DNA of 64,000 nt from a virus. Of this stretch, positions 30,991 through 39,743 are shown piece after piece. The notes under the pieces are model-generated. The model did no database searches, was not told the origin of the DNA, and worked only from the letters and a program-made list of their open reading frames with translations. How positions within the stretch are numbered: position 1 is the stretch's first letter; each line of letters starts with the position of its first letter. The position numbers were made by a program, and so were the translations under genes. The stretch lies in the IMG/VR virus record IMGVR_UViG_3300009128_001970, positions 1 to 64,000 of that record; one strand, 5' to 3'.

Positions 30991-31745
30991 TACTTACTCC
31001 CTTGTAGCTTCAAAAAATCAGCTTTTGAAATTGGAAAATTCTCAGAATCATGGTCATCTTCAGACAACCCAAATCGAAGACGAATAATCTTTTCTTCTCG
31101 AGAAGATAGCTTCTTAAGAGCGCCAACTAGAGCACCCCGAAGAACAATACGATCCAGACTATCGCCCGGATCACGATCGTCCGTGCCTCCAACAAGCTCA
31201 GCGAATGTTCGACTCCCCGAATCGTTTTTCCCTACCGGGGCGTCCAGTGATAGTTGAGGTGCTCCTGACTTTCTGATTGCCTTTAGAGTCTGAACCGGAA
31301 CACCAACTGCCGCGGCGACTTCTTCAGGAGAGGGCTCGCATTTAAACTCTTCGGTATATTCTTCCGTGAATTTGTACGCTCTGTACATTAGCGCTCGAGC
31401 AGAAGTTGGCATCTTAATTGCGCCAGACTGGCCAGCAACGTGAGATTGCACGGCTTGACGAATCCACCACACAGCATATGTACTGAACTTGAAACCCCTA
31501 CGCCAGTCAAAACGATCGACCGCTCTAATCAAGCCAATATTCGATTCTTGAATCAAGTCTTCAAACGAACATCCGCGGTCACGGAATTTCTTTGCAATAG
31601 AGATCGCAAGACGAAGATTCGACTGAATCATCTTTTCTCTAGCAGACTGGTCACCCAGTTCAATTGCTTTTGCAAGCTCTACTTCTTCTTCTCTCGTGAG
31701 AAGATCATGGCTTCCCACATCCTTAAAGTAATGGTCTAGCATCAT
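30990..31745 (-). CDS. Sigma-70 family factor lacking region 4.2
   Basis: 251 residues. Region 1.2 ([18 protein letters not shown]), region 2 ([54 protein letters not shown]), region 3 ([30 protein letters not shown]) and region 4.1 ([25 protein letters not shown], in pieces) are clear. After residue 228 the protein ends in 23 unrelated residues, so the -35-binding helix-turn-helix is missing. Region 2.4 (WWIRQAV) is intact, so -10 recognition is expected. It should redirect host RNA polymerase to phage promoters. Confidence 0.9.
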   Translation of the reverse strand: MMLDHYFKDVGSHDLLTREEEVELAKAIELGDQSAREKMIQSNLRLAISIAKKFRDRGCSFEDLIQESNIGLIRAVDRFDWRRGFKFSTYAVWWIRQAVQSHVAGQSGAIKMPTSARALMYRAYKFTEEYTEEFKCEPSPEEVAAAVGVPVQTLKAIRKSGAPQLSLDAPVGKNDSGSRTFAELVGGTDDRDPGDSLDRIVLRGALVGALKKLSSREEKIIRLRFGLSEDDHDSENFPISKADFLKLQGSK

Positions 31746-31811
31746 ATGTTTTATAGCCCCGAGTAAATTAGGTTAGTCACAGATAGAGGTATTTCCCCAT
31801 CCATCATTAAT

Positions 31812-31817
31812 ATTATA
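31812..31817 (-). promoter_or_regulatory. Candidate -10 box TATAAT before sigma gene
   Basis: Minus-strand TATAAT (context GGTGTATAAT) 66 bases upstream of the sigma factor start, in an 85-base gap between genes. No convincing -35 box at 16-18 bases. Confidence 0.35.
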
Positions 31818-31830
31818 CACCATATGTACG

Positions 31831-32082
31831 TTACTTTGCACGATATCTTGTCTTTTTTCTCAAATAATTTTGATGAGCAATTTTCCTATTTTTTCGACAC
31901 TCCGCTTCTCGAAATAAATAACATATTTCTTCTTCATAGCTCTTATAAAATTCAGGAGGACTATACCGCCTCTTTTGTCTGTATCGCTCCAGTAACATTT
32001 CGACTTTAGAGTCGGACATATATTGGATATTTTGCATATCTACTTTCCTAAAGGGCTGACGTGTTTGTCTTCTTTGAGCCAT
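31831..32082 (-). CDS. Small basic protein
   Basis: 83 residues, strongly basic (RRQTRQPFRKVD; LLERYRQKRRYSPPEFYKSY; KNRKIAHQNYLRKKTRYRAK). The ATG overlaps the GroEL stop (TGATG). Likely RNA or DNA binding; no family recognised. Confidence 0.5.
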   Translation of the reverse strand: MAQRRQTRQPFRKVDMQNIQYMSDSKVEMLLERYRQKRRYSPPEFYKSYEEEICYLFREAECRKNRKIAHQNYLRKKTRYRAK

Positions 32083-33665
32083 CAATCGTTGTTATCCTCT
32101 TCGTTTACCATTGCACAACCAATTGATAACAGGTTAATCGCAACACTGGACGCATTTGTAAGAGCCAAACGAGTAACCTTCACAGGATCCACAATTCCTA
32201 CCTTCATAAGGTTACACACCTCATTAGATATACCATTGTAGCCAAAAGATGAGGGTTTTTCAAGCATTTTCTCTAAAATTACCTCAGGCACAGCACCACA
32301 ATTCTTCGCAATTTGTTTAAGCGGCGCCGTTGCAGACTTGTATAAAATTTTCTCGCCTATCCCCGATTCAGGCTCTAAAATATCTGAAGCAATCCTTGCT
32401 AAAACTGCTCCACCACCTGGGATAATTCCTTCCTCTATCGCTGCTCTAGTCGCGTAAATGGCATCGTCAACCCTGTCTTTACGTTCACGAATTTCTGCTT
32501 CTGTCGCGCCGCCAACTCGTAAAATTCCGATACCGCTACTCATCCTCCGAATTCGACGATCGAGAACTGCGTATATTTCATTGCTTTCTTGCTGGCTTTC
32601 TTTTGCAGCCACAATATCGTCAATTCTTTCAGAGCGAGTTGTCTCATCACCTGCTGCTCCGATAAAAATGCTTCGAAACCTATACGCCAACAACCTATCA
32701 CACCGACCCATGTCCCCTAAACCATAGTTCGTCCAAGTCGATGGTTCGTCTGTTAACATCTCGCAGCCAAATAAAACCGCTAAATCTCTCAATGCCTCTA
32801 TCCTTGCATCTCCAAATTCAGGAGCAGCAAGAACGCATGTCTTGATTAAGTTTTTTGAATGATTTAGAATTAATGCTTGAAGCGCTTCGCCAGTTACTTC
32901 TGGTGATATTAATACAAGCGGTCTACCTGTTGAAGCCGATTCTTCTAAAAAATGCATAATATGACTCAACAGGTGGACTTTTTGTGTTGTAATTAAAATT
33001 GCAGGATTCTCAAGTTCACAACACATTCTCGCTGGTCGGTTTATAAAGTATGGTGACACATAACCACGATCAATTTCACACCCATCAACAACCTCCAAAG
33101 ACGACTCAAAGCCTTTTGCTTCATCGACTGTCACGCTACCTGTTTCACCGACAGCTTTCAACGCGTCTACGATCAATTCAGCAAGGTCCTCTTCTCCATT
33201 AACAGATATATTTGCGACTCTTAACAGATCTTTATCAGACTTTACGGGACTTGACTTGCTTTGGAGCTTCTCGATAAGCGTTAACGTCGCAGACCTGATA
33301 CCGCTTCTAATATCGTTTAATTCATGACCAGCATTAAGGGCCTTTAGCCCTTCGTGGAAGATTGCAGATGCCAAAATAGTGGCTGTTGTAGTGCCATCTC
33401 CTGCCTCTTCAGCAGTTCTTTGAGCTGCTTCTCGTACAAGATGTACACCCATATTGGCAAATCGATCGCGAAGATGAACTGCTCTTGCTACGGTGACCCC
33501 ATCCTTTGTTAAAATAGGAGACATACCGTCTCTTTCAATTAGGACGTTTTTTCCGCTTGGGCCCATTGTAACCTCGACAGCAGAGTTGAGGGTATCAACT
33601 CCCACTTTTACTTTTTCGCGGGCGTCATCGGAAAAGCTGATTAATTTTGGAGACTCATCAATCAT
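32082..33665 (-). CDS. groEL: GroEL-type chaperonin
   Basis: 527 residues (bacterial GroEL about 548). VTMGPSGKNVLIE is the start of the equatorial domain, AGDGTTTATILA binds ATP and Mg, and EGIIPGGGAVLARI and the C-terminal equatorial half are present. The apical domain is diverged (EIDRGYVSPYFINRP is recognisable, with later parts unlike E. coli), and the glycine-methionine tail is missing; the end is NEEDNND. No GroES-like gene is seen in the window, so it may use the host co-chaperonin or work alone, as the phage EL enzyme does. Substrates would be phage proteins. Confidence 0.95.
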   Translation of the reverse strand: MIDESPKLISFSDDAREKVKVGVDTLNSAVEVTMGPSGKNVLIERDGMSPILTKDGVTVARAVHLRDRFANMGVHLVREAAQRTAEEAGDGTTTATILASAIFHEGLKALNAGHELNDIRSGIRSATLTLIEKLQSKSSPVKSDKDLLRVANISVNGEEDLAELIVDALKAVGETGSVTVDEAKGFESSLEVVDGCEIDRGYVSPYFINRPARMCCELENPAILITTQKVHLLSHIMHFLEESASTGRPLVLISPEVTGEALQALILNHSKNLIKTCVLAAPEFGDARIEALRDLAVLFGCEMLTDEPSTWTNYGLGDMGRCDRLLAYRFRSIFIGAAGDETTRSERIDDIVAAKESQQESNEIYAVLDRRIRRMSSGIGILRVGGATEAEIRERKDRVDDAIYATRAAIEEGIIPGGGAVLARIASDILEPESGIGEKILYKSATAPLKQIAKNCGAVPEVILEKMLEKPSSFGYNGISNEVCNLMKVGIVDPVKVTRLALTNASSVAINLLSIGCAMVNEEDNND

Positions 33666-33856
33666 CCTTTGAGCAGCCTCTTACCGCCGCGGCCCTCACG
33701 GACTGGGCCTCCATACTCAATAATTCTTTTTGAATTTGTCACAACATCCTTTGCGACATAAAGATCACCCTCTTTATAGACAATCTCAGTCTCAGATATC
33801 AATCCTTTTGCGCGCATTTCTACCAAAATCTCAGGAGGTAATGTACCTTGTTCCAT
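33662..33856 (-). CDS. Small unknown protein (64 aa)
   Basis: GTLPPEILVEMRAKGLISET, DLYVAKDVVTNSKRIIEYGG and a basic glycine-rich end. It overlaps the exonuclease gene by 26 bases and GroEL by 4. It does not show GroES features (no mobile loop, too short), so it is not proposed as co-chaperonin. Confidence 0.5.
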   Translation of the reverse strand: MEQGTLPPEILVEMRAKGLISETEIVYKEGDLYVAKDVVTNSKRIIEYGGPVREGRGGKRLLKG

Positions 33857-34661
33857 CTTTCAAGTCCTCAAATGGCTTAGAATATTTTTGCCATGCATTT
33901 TGACTAATCATACTCTTGAATCCAAGTGTAGTAAAGGTTTCCAGCACACTAGAAAATTCTTGTTCGCTATAAGAAATTTGTAGCGTTGATATATCCTCAA
34001 GCGCAGTCAGCGATATCAACCCTACGTTTCGCAAAAAAACCTCTTCATGCTCTGGACTGCTTTCGAAAAACAACGATCTGGCATTAAGATCGCTAGCCAG
34101 AGTAGCTGCGCGCTTGTTCCCAATCCCCCTAATACCGGGAATATTATCAGACCCATCACCTCGAAACGCTTTCCAAATAGCGTAGGGGTAAGCGGGCGCC
34201 GGGCGAAAGCTTTTTGAGATGGGATTGTAAAGCTGCGTCAGCGGAGCATCTTGGCACAATTGAATGAAATCTGTATCGCTTGAAACAATAATCTTTTCAT
34301 GATCGTCAGGAATAGACTCAAGCGCCAAATGCGCTATTACATCATCAGCCTCTGCTTCAGGATGTCGTAAAGTCACAAATGGAAATTTCTCCCTAACAAT
34401 TCTTATAATTTCTTTTCTTTGATGACTAAAGCCATCTTTATCATGGTAAGTGCGGTTTGCCTTATACTCGGGAAGAACCTCTAACCTTTTTTTCGGTCTT
34501 CCATCAAGCACAAAATACACGTAATCAGGTGAAAACTTTTCAACGATCGGTTTCAGACTCCGAAAGAATGTATGGACAATAACATTCTCGTAATTACGCT
34601 GATAGCAAGAATGACGCGCTCGAAAGATCAAGTTGTTCGCATCTAAAATCAAGTGTTTCAT
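33831..34661 (-). CDS. 5'-3' exonuclease / flap endonuclease (FEN family)
   Basis: 276 residues from ATG at 34661 (AGGATGCCTTGAT upstream). ILDANNLIFRARH holds the first metal aspartate; VLDGRPKKRLEVLPEYKANR the second; HPEAEADDVIAHLA, VSSDTDFIQLC and GDGSDNIPGIRGIGNKRA complete the acidic cluster and the H3TH motif. The enzyme removes RNA primers and 5' flaps, as T4 RNase H or the Pol I 5' nuclease do, fitting the phage's own DnaE polymerase, which has no such activity. Confidence 0.92.
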   Translation of the reverse strand: MKHLILDANNLIFRARHSCYQRNYENVIVHTFFRSLKPIVEKFSPDYVYFVLDGRPKKRLEVLPEYKANRTYHDKDGFSHQRKEIIRIVREKFPFVTLRHPEAEADDVIAHLALESIPDDHEKIIVSSDTDFIQLCQDAPLTQLYNPISKSFRPAPAYPYAIWKAFRGDGSDNIPGIRGIGNKRAATLASDLNARSLFFESSPEHEEVFLRNVGLISLTALEDISTLQISYSEQEFSSVLETFTTLGFKSMISQNAWQKYSKPFEDLKDGTRYITS

Positions 34662-34662
34662 A

Positions 34663-35064
34663 TCAAGGCATCCTAATTCTTGCGATCTTGCCATCTTCTA
34701 AAACAACTTGAGCTTCCTCTCCTGCTGTCTCGCTCATTGGGATTGCCTCTTGCGCCGGACCGAATTCCTCAGCAGCTTTCTCAGCTGTCAGGATCAATCG
34801 ATCTATGGCTGCTGTCGCCAAGGTCAGCATGTGCTCTCGAACATCTACAGTTGTGGAAAAAAGCTTAGTTTTAGATGGGTCAATCTCTGCACGCTCAATG
34901 CCCTGCTTGGTTCTAACGCTTAAAATATACCCAACCTGTTCACCATCGATGCGTGTTCGAACAATCTTTTCAGCAATCAAAGCTGGAATAACTGTCTCTG
35001 TTTTGTTTGCTATAAAATAAACAACTTGACCAACCGAAAAATCTGATTCATTTTCTAATGTCAT
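34663..35064 (-). CDS. Unknown protein next to nucleases
   Basis: 133 residues from ATG at 35064. SDFSVGQVVYFIANKTETV opens a barrel-like domain, GYILSVRTKQGIERAEIDPS continues it, then a helical acidic end. It stands between the flap exonuclease and the PD-(D/E)xK-type protein and overlaps the latter by 17 bases. No family recognised. Confidence 0.5.
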   Translation of the reverse strand: MTLENESDFSVGQVVYFIANKTETVIPALIAEKIVRTRIDGEQVGYILSVRTKQGIERAEIDPSKTKLFSTTVDVREHMLTLATAAIDRLILTAEKAAEEFGPAQEAIPMSETAGEEAQVVLEDGKIARIRMP

Positions 35065-35722
35065 CAATAGGCTCCAGTGAAATTGCTATTTGCGGACCCT
35101 TTGTTTTCCACAGCTCTAATTTTTGCTTAGCATGAGAACGTTGCGCTGGTGTAACGGCTTCCTCTAGCGCCTTAGTATATTGCGCGATGAATTTTTTGCT
35201 CCTATCAGAAAAACCGCCAATCAACGGAATGCACTTTTGAAATGCCGATGATTTATGCATTCGGGATTTCCCTCTTGAGCCAGGGCTAGCCACCTTAAAA
35301 TCATCATATCCTAAATCACTAAAAAGGAAAACGCCTACATTCTCATATGAGCGATCGAACATAAGATATAGAAAATCTAACGTTCTACCGTCAGACAGTG
35401 ACGTACGATCTGCCTGGAGGGACCATGCGCCGGACTTTCCTTGGCAGACAACCTTACACTCAAGCTCTTTATCACCCAATGCAGTAATGACGATATCAGG
35501 TTCACCAGTCCTACCATCGTTACGACATGAGCCTACGGCTTGCCGGATAGCATCAGCAAAAAAATGCTCTTGAGCGGGAGACAGAAGGATATTTTGTCTA
35601 CCAACATCACCACCGAGATCTATTCCATGTTTTGCGTATGTTCGAGTCATATCATCTGCAAATCCCATGATATTGTTAACAGCATCAATCGCTGCCTCAC
35701 GGGAAAGATAAGAGTGTGACAT
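35048..35722 (-). CDS. PD-(D/E)xK-type nuclease-like protein
   Basis: 224 residues from ATG at 35722 with GGAGGTTTTTG before it. GRTGEPDIVITALGDKELEC followed by KVVCQGKSGAWSLQADRTSL gives a P-D-x(9)-E-x-K motif typical of restriction-endonuclease-fold proteins, with the motif-II lysine in ECKV. The rest (FLYLMFDRSYENVGVFLFSD) may form the core strands. It may cut DNA during replication, recombination or host-DNA breakdown. It sits beside the flap exonuclease; the assignment is from this motif only. Confidence 0.6.
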   Translation of the reverse strand: MSHSYLSREAAIDAVNNIMGFADDMTRTYAKHGIDLGGDVGRQNILLSPAQEHFFADAIRQAVGSCRNDGRTGEPDIVITALGDKELECKVVCQGKSGAWSLQADRTSLSDGRTLDFLYLMFDRSYENVGVFLFSDLGYDDFKVASPGSRGKSRMHKSSAFQKCIPLIGGFSDRSKKFIAQYTKALEEAVTPAQRSHAKQKLELWKTKGPQIAISLEPIDDIRK

Positions 35723-35754
35723 CAAAAACCTCCGGTATTATTTGATATAGCTAT

Positions 35755-35763
35755 ATTTTACCA
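35755..35763 (-). promoter_or_regulatory. Extended -10-like site TGGTAAAAT
   Basis: Minus-strand TGG-TAAAAT, one base away from TGGTATAAT, 32 bases upstream of the nuclease-like gene. It would serve the 35.7-31.8 kb unit (nucleases, GroEL). Confidence 0.35.
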
Positions 35764-35784
35764 TAAAACCGCAAATTTTACACA

Positions 35785-36144
35785 TCAATCACTAGTTTCA
35801 CTACCCAGCTTACTTCTAATATTTTCAGTAATTTTCGTGCCAGCTGGCATCGCCGTCGAAAGAGACTCTAGCCCTAGAGCTTGCCTTACTTCATCATATA
35901 AGGCTGTACTCAATTGATCACGTAAAATATTCATATCAGCATATTGATGCAAATCTAATTCCACGATCGGCATTTCTTCGCCATCAAGACCAGGCTCTGT
36001 CTCACCAGTGTTTCTAGATTCAAAAATGAAAAGAACCTTCGGCATTTCAGCTCCAATTGGAACTTCTACAAAAGGAATATGAGATGTCAGTCCATCTTCA
36101 ACTTCTTCATAACAAATTTCTGGTATCCATCTCTCATCATTCAT
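35785..36144 (-). CDS. Small acidic unknown protein
   Basis: 119 residues, acidic: ICYEEVEDGLTSHIPFVEVP, PKVLFIFESRNTGETEPGLD, PIVELDLHQYADMNILRDQL. Strand-rich, no membrane segment. It stands alone between the nuclease operon and the virion block, with a TATAAT-like box 29 bases upstream. No family recognised. Confidence 0.5.
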   Translation of the reverse strand: MNDERWIPEICYEEVEDGLTSHIPFVEVPIGAEMPKVLFIFESRNTGETEPGLDGEEMPIVELDLHQYADMNILRDQLSTALYDEVRQALGLESLSTAMPAGTKITENIRSKLGSETSD

Positions 36145-36173
36145 AACATCATCTCCCAGACATGTACGATTTC

Positions 36174-36179
36174 ATTATA
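36174..36179 (-). promoter_or_regulatory. Candidate -10 box TATAAT
   Basis: Minus-strand TATAAT 29 bases before the gene at 36144; no clear -35 or TGn extension. Confidence 0.3.
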
Positions 36180-36214
36180 ATCATAAACCGCGAAATGAAA
36201 ACTGGAAAGTAGAA

Positions 36215-37462
36215 CTAAAGGCTTGCAAGCTCTTTAGAGAAATTCATTATTACATCAGAATATTTTTCGCCTAATGGACCAGCTTCTTTGAATTCCTGTA
36301 CTTCGCTTGGCTTCATGTCTTCTGCGACATAGTCCATCACACCTTGAAGCAATTCTTGACGAGCTTTCGCGGTTGCTCCCTGAAACATACTTGCAAGTAT
36401 ACCCTTCTCTAGAAGCGGTGCAAAATCCTCCGGTCCAGCATCTTTCGGAAGACTCTTCCCATCAGGTAACTTTCGAAGATCATCCATCATTGTCTTTCCG
36501 TCAGGGCCAGCTAACTCTTCTTTCTTCTTTGTGACAACCTTCTCGACTTCCTGAAGTTGGGAGGTGAGATCTACATCCATTGTTTTTAGTTTTTGAGCGA
36601 CCGGTGCTATTTCTTCCAGACTTTTTGCAGATGTTAATTCCGAAAGGGCAGCCATTTGATCCTGAACCATCCCTTTTACTTCCTCGATTTCAGCCATCTT
36701 CATCTTTACGATATTCTCAGCATCCTTCCGCAATTGCTTACCCCAAGCCGAAGCCTTAAGAGCTTTAGTAATTCTTTCTATCACTTCTTCTTCAGATAAT
36801 TCAGCTGGAGGCTCTTCCTCTTCTTCCTTCTTTTCCTTCTTTCCTTCTTCTTCTGCTTCTAACAAGGGCGTGACCGATTGATATCCCTCGCCAAAAAATA
36901 GCACCTTGAGGTCTCCCAACAGGCCACGAGCGGGTCCTGCCTCTGCGCCCCTCTTGGTGTCAACATCTCGAAAAACTGCGTCTAGCTCTGGACTGATCCA
37001 ATCCATCCTCATCTTTATATAGTCATAAACCGGCTCATTCAGGTCATTGGCTTGAGATAGCATTTGAGCACCCAAAAATGCACCAGGGTTGAACATAAAA
37101 GCCATCAACTTTGCATCGCTAGATGCCAACGTTTCATCAATCTCTTTCATCGTTTCAGCATATTCTTGCCGGTATTTGTCACGATCTATTTTATACTTTG
37201 CCCGGAGCTTCTCACGATTTTTTTCACTGAAAGAAAATGCATGAGACAGAGAAATAAGAGTGGCGGATGACACATCCTTGAAAGCTGTTTTGGCAACCTT
37301 CATCACGTTAACAAATGGACCAATGAAAGTTTTATAGACTTCATCAGGTGATGCAAAGTCTCCGAACTCATTCTCAAGCAATAGCTCTTGAGAAGACTCT
37401 GCAAGAATTTTCCTAATTTGTTGCCTGATAAACTGCTCATTGGCTCGCTGCGCTCTATTCAT
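36215..37462 (-). CDS. Virion-type protein with diverged N-terminal targeting helix
   Basis: 415 residues from ATG at 37462 (GGAGTTGAAG upstream). NEQFIRQQIRKILAESSQEL is a diverged form of the LREY helix. Then a long alpha-helical protein: SHAFSFSEKNREKLRAKYK, a segment FMFNPGAFLGAQMLSQANDL, an acidic coil near 230 (EGKKEKKEEEEEPPAELSEE), and a coiled-coil region 260-330. It could be a scaffold or internal head protein. No enzyme motif. Confidence 0.5.
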   Translation of the reverse strand: MNRAQRANEQFIRQQIRKILAESSQELLLENEFGDFASPDEVYKTFIGPFVNVMKVAKTAFKDVSSATLISLSHAFSFSEKNREKLRAKYKIDRDKYRQEYAETMKEIDETLASSDAKLMAFMFNPGAFLGAQMLSQANDLNEPVYDYIKMRMDWISPELDAVFRDVDTKRGAEAGPARGLLGDLKVLFFGEGYQSVTPLLEAEEEGKKEKKEEEEEPPAELSEEEVIERITKALKASAWGKQLRKDAENIVKMKMAEIEEVKGMVQDQMAALSELTSAKSLEEIAPVAQKLKTMDVDLTSQLQEVEKVVTKKKEELAGPDGKTMMDDLRKLPDGKSLPKDAGPEDFAPLLEKGILASMFQGATAKARQELLQGVMDYVAEDMKPSEVQEFKEAGPLGEKYSDVIMNFSKELASL

Positions 37463-37688
37463 CTTCAACTCCAAGCTTTGTGCCAAGTGCACGGAAGTAA
37501 TTATCAATCAACCAATGCTCAAAATCATTTAGGTGCTGTCTTTTTGTTTTTGGGTCTCTAGTGGAGAAATTTCTCCTAGCATCAGAGGGAAGACTGACTA
37601 GTAAAAGTTTTTTCAATTCCATCCACTCGTTTATCTCGCAAACGCTCCCGAGACCAATGGCTTCTTCAAGGATCTCGCTATGTGTCAT
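37455..37688 (-). CDS. Small unknown protein (77 aa)
   Basis: ATG at 37688 overlaps the upstream TAA (TAATG). HSEILEEAIGLGSVCEINEW, KLLLVSLPSDARRNFSTRDP and LNDFEHWLIDNYFRALG suggest a compact helical fold. It overlaps the next gene by 8 bases. No family recognised. Confidence 0.5.
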   Translation of the reverse strand: MTHSEILEEAIGLGSVCEINEWMELKKLLLVSLPSDARRNFSTRDPKTKRQHLNDFEHWLIDNYFRALGTKLGVEDE

Positions 37689-38572
37689 TACGACCGCCAC
37701 GGAAGGGGAAGAGGGAGTGTACTCTTTTGAGCCTCTCCCTCCAGGACTATTTCTTCCTTTCTGCTCAGAAAAGAACCGCTTAATCGAAATGCTAGGCCGT
37801 CTATTTTCACATTTATCCCGGGAAAATGGTCAAGCAAAGCTTCTGATTCTTCTAAAGATTCATATAGTAAACTTGTAGAATTCGCGAGAAACAGACGATC
37901 AGCAAACTTCCTTAAACTAGCCACAAGGAAATTCTGCGATTGCTCGCTTAATTCACGCACTGATAATCGTGTCCCGCCTTCAGCTGCTGAAATTGCAGCA
38001 ACATCAGCCCTTAAGTCAGTATATACTCCAGTACCACTAATGTTTCGAAGATGCAAAACAGGATCAAAAATAAACTGTGAACTGTCACTTCGCTTGATGT
38101 CTTCTCTCATTCTTGCGAACATGCGATCTATCAATGGACTAGAAGTCTTATTACCCTTAATATCGATCCGAACTGCTTCTCTTACGATTACCCTCTGGGA
38201 ATTTTCCCAACCAGCGATACATATTGCAGGGTCAAGTATTTCAAACAAGCACCACGTCGCAGACCCGGGACGAAAGGGCCATACATCTATAATGTTATCT
38301 TCAATTTCTTGAAGCGCTTCAGCCACTGCGTCTGAAACGGCGGAGCCTTTCATTCGATCAATGATGTCCTGCTTGTAAACTCCACGAAAGTCTGACTTGT
38401 GTCGAGCATACCTCACTTTGGCATTCTCATCCAGCTTAGCATACACCTTCACGCACTCAAAAATTGGTCGGACTGCGGGCGTCTGATGAGTCAGTACATC
38501 TGCTATCTCAAGTATATCGTCGAGGCTTAAGTCGTCAACAGACCACAAGAAAGGATTGACGTGGAACAACAT
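37688..38572 (-). CDS. Unknown protein, virion block
   Basis: 294 residues, no N-terminal helix of the cargo type. VDDLSLDDILEIADVLTHQT, VYKQDIIDRMKGSAVSDAVA, TWCLFEILDPAICIAGWENS and DGLAFRLSGSFLSRKEE. Mixed alpha/beta. It may be a structural or nucleotidyltransferase-like protein; nothing diagnostic is visible. It lies two bases below the large acidic protein gene. Confidence 0.45.
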   Translation of the reverse strand: MLFHVNPFLWSVDDLSLDDILEIADVLTHQTPAVRPIFECVKVYAKLDENAKVRYARHKSDFRGVYKQDIIDRMKGSAVSDAVAEALQEIEDNIIDVWPFRPGSATWCLFEILDPAICIAGWENSQRVIVREAVRIDIKGNKTSSPLIDRMFARMREDIKRSDSSQFIFDPVLHLRNISGTGVYTDLRADVAAISAAEGGTRLSVRELSEQSQNFLVASLRKFADRLFLANSTSLLYESLEESEALLDHFPGINVKIDGLAFRLSGSFLSRKEEIVLEGEAQKSTLPLPLPWRS

Positions 38573-38574
38573 CT

Positions 38575-39570
38575 CTATAGCTCGTCTGCTGTGTCAAGCC
38601 TGCCTTGGAGTTTTTCTTGTTTTTGTTGCTCAGCAAACTTATTTGCCTTTCTTCTTTTTTGGCGCATAAACTTTAGCGTTCCGTTTAAGCTTGCTCTATC
38701 AGCAGTCCCTCTTGTCAAATCATCTCGCTGTTGAACGAGGTCTTCAATTCTAATATCTAGATCTTGCACGCAGCGTGAGGAACCGAACGGAACAACACGA
38801 CCCCCAACACAGCGGTGATCATCGCCGTACGATGCATTCTCAAAAACGCTCATTAGTTCAAGCTGCTTATTCGCTCTCTCTCCAACGACTATCGGCGCTG
38901 CTCTGTCAACTGGAATTCCAGAAGGCGTTGCAGCTTTCTTTCTCGATGATGTACGTTGACGAGACTGCGTTGTTCTTGCAACATCTGAGCCGGCCTTAGG
39001 TTCAATATCAATATCAACATCCAAATTCTCTGGACGAGGGGCTGCTGCGCCAGATGTACCACCCGTCATTATCGCTGCCAATGAAGCGAGATAGGTGAAG
39101 AGAGCTTGTTGCTCACCCTGTCCAAGCTCTCCAAAATATGTTTCAAGCTCTTTTGCGATTACCTTATCTTTAAGGCTCTTGCCGGCCCTGAGGTTGTTTA
39201 GCTGGCGCTCAATGTCACCAATGCTGAGCTGCGTAGGGATATACGCTGGAGCGGTTACTTTAAATTTTTCGCCCTGACCACCCTCTGAGTCTTCGCCTCC
39301 TTCTTCGCCCTCTTCAGGAACAGGCTTTGGGTCCATATCTACATCTTCAGCGTCGGGCTTAGCTTCTTTTTCTTCCCCCTCTTCTTCTTCATCTTCCTGC
39401 TCATCTGTTATTTTTTCTTCATCAGAGCCTTCAGGAGCGCGTAACTTTAATTTATCAATTTGTTTTGATAATTTATCTTGCAGCTTTTCTTCTTCGCTCG
39501 CAGCGACCTGCTCTAATAGCAATAGCTTTGCTATTTTTGCACCAACGGCCTCGGGATCAAAACGCTTCAT
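38575..39570 (-). CDS. Acidic virion-type protein with N-terminal helix
   Basis: 331 residues. RFDPEAVGAKIAKLLLLEQ resembles the targeting helices and ends in LLxE-like residues. Residues 45-105 are extremely acidic (DEQEDEEEEGEEKEAKPDAE). Then a helical domain (SIGDIERQLNNLRAGKSL; YFGELGQGEQQALFTYLASL) and a basic C-terminal coil (KFMRQKRRKANKFAEQQKQE). Acidic low-complexity parts flanked by helices are typical of phage scaffold or core proteins. Confidence 0.5.
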   Translation of the reverse strand: MKRFDPEAVGAKIAKLLLLEQVAASEEEKLQDKLSKQIDKLKLRAPEGSDEEKITDEQEDEEEEGEEKEAKPDAEDVDMDPKPVPEEGEEGGEDSEGGQGEKFKVTAPAYIPTQLSIGDIERQLNNLRAGKSLKDKVIAKELETYFGELGQGEQQALFTYLASLAAIMTGGTSGAAAPRPENLDVDIDIEPKAGSDVARTTQSRQRTSSRKKAATPSGIPVDRAAPIVVGERANKQLELMSVFENASYGDDHRCVGGRVVPFGSSRCVQDLDIRIEDLVQQRDDLTRGTADRASLNGTLKFMRQKRRKANKFAEQQKQEKLQGRLDTADEL

Positions 39571-39743
39571 TTTTTATTTACCGGCTTCCACACAACAGTA
39601 TTCTGCCAACGCTCTTGAAAACGACGAATTCGCTCCCTTCTTTTCTCTTGGTACTGCTGCTCTTGCTCAAGTATCGTCTTTGAGTCTTTCTTTCGTTGAC
39701 GACGATCTTCTAGATCTTTAATAAACTTATCAAAATATGACAT
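39567..39743 (-). CDS. Small highly charged helical protein (58 aa)
   Basis: ATG at 39743; its TGA overlaps the next ATG. The whole sequence is a basic/acidic coiled helix (FIKDLEDRRQRKKDSKTILE; YQEKRRERIRRFQERW). It overlaps the upstream gene by 14 bases. Short charged helical proteins of this kind occur among phage head-assembly genes. Confidence 0.5.
   Translation of the reverse strand: MSYFDKFIKDLEDRRQRKKDSKTILEQEQQYQEKRRERIRRFQERWQNTVVWKPVNKK

Noticed and set aside
33662-33856. Possible GroES next to GroEL
   Set aside because: 64 residues is too short, and no mobile loop or barrel pattern of GroES is visible.
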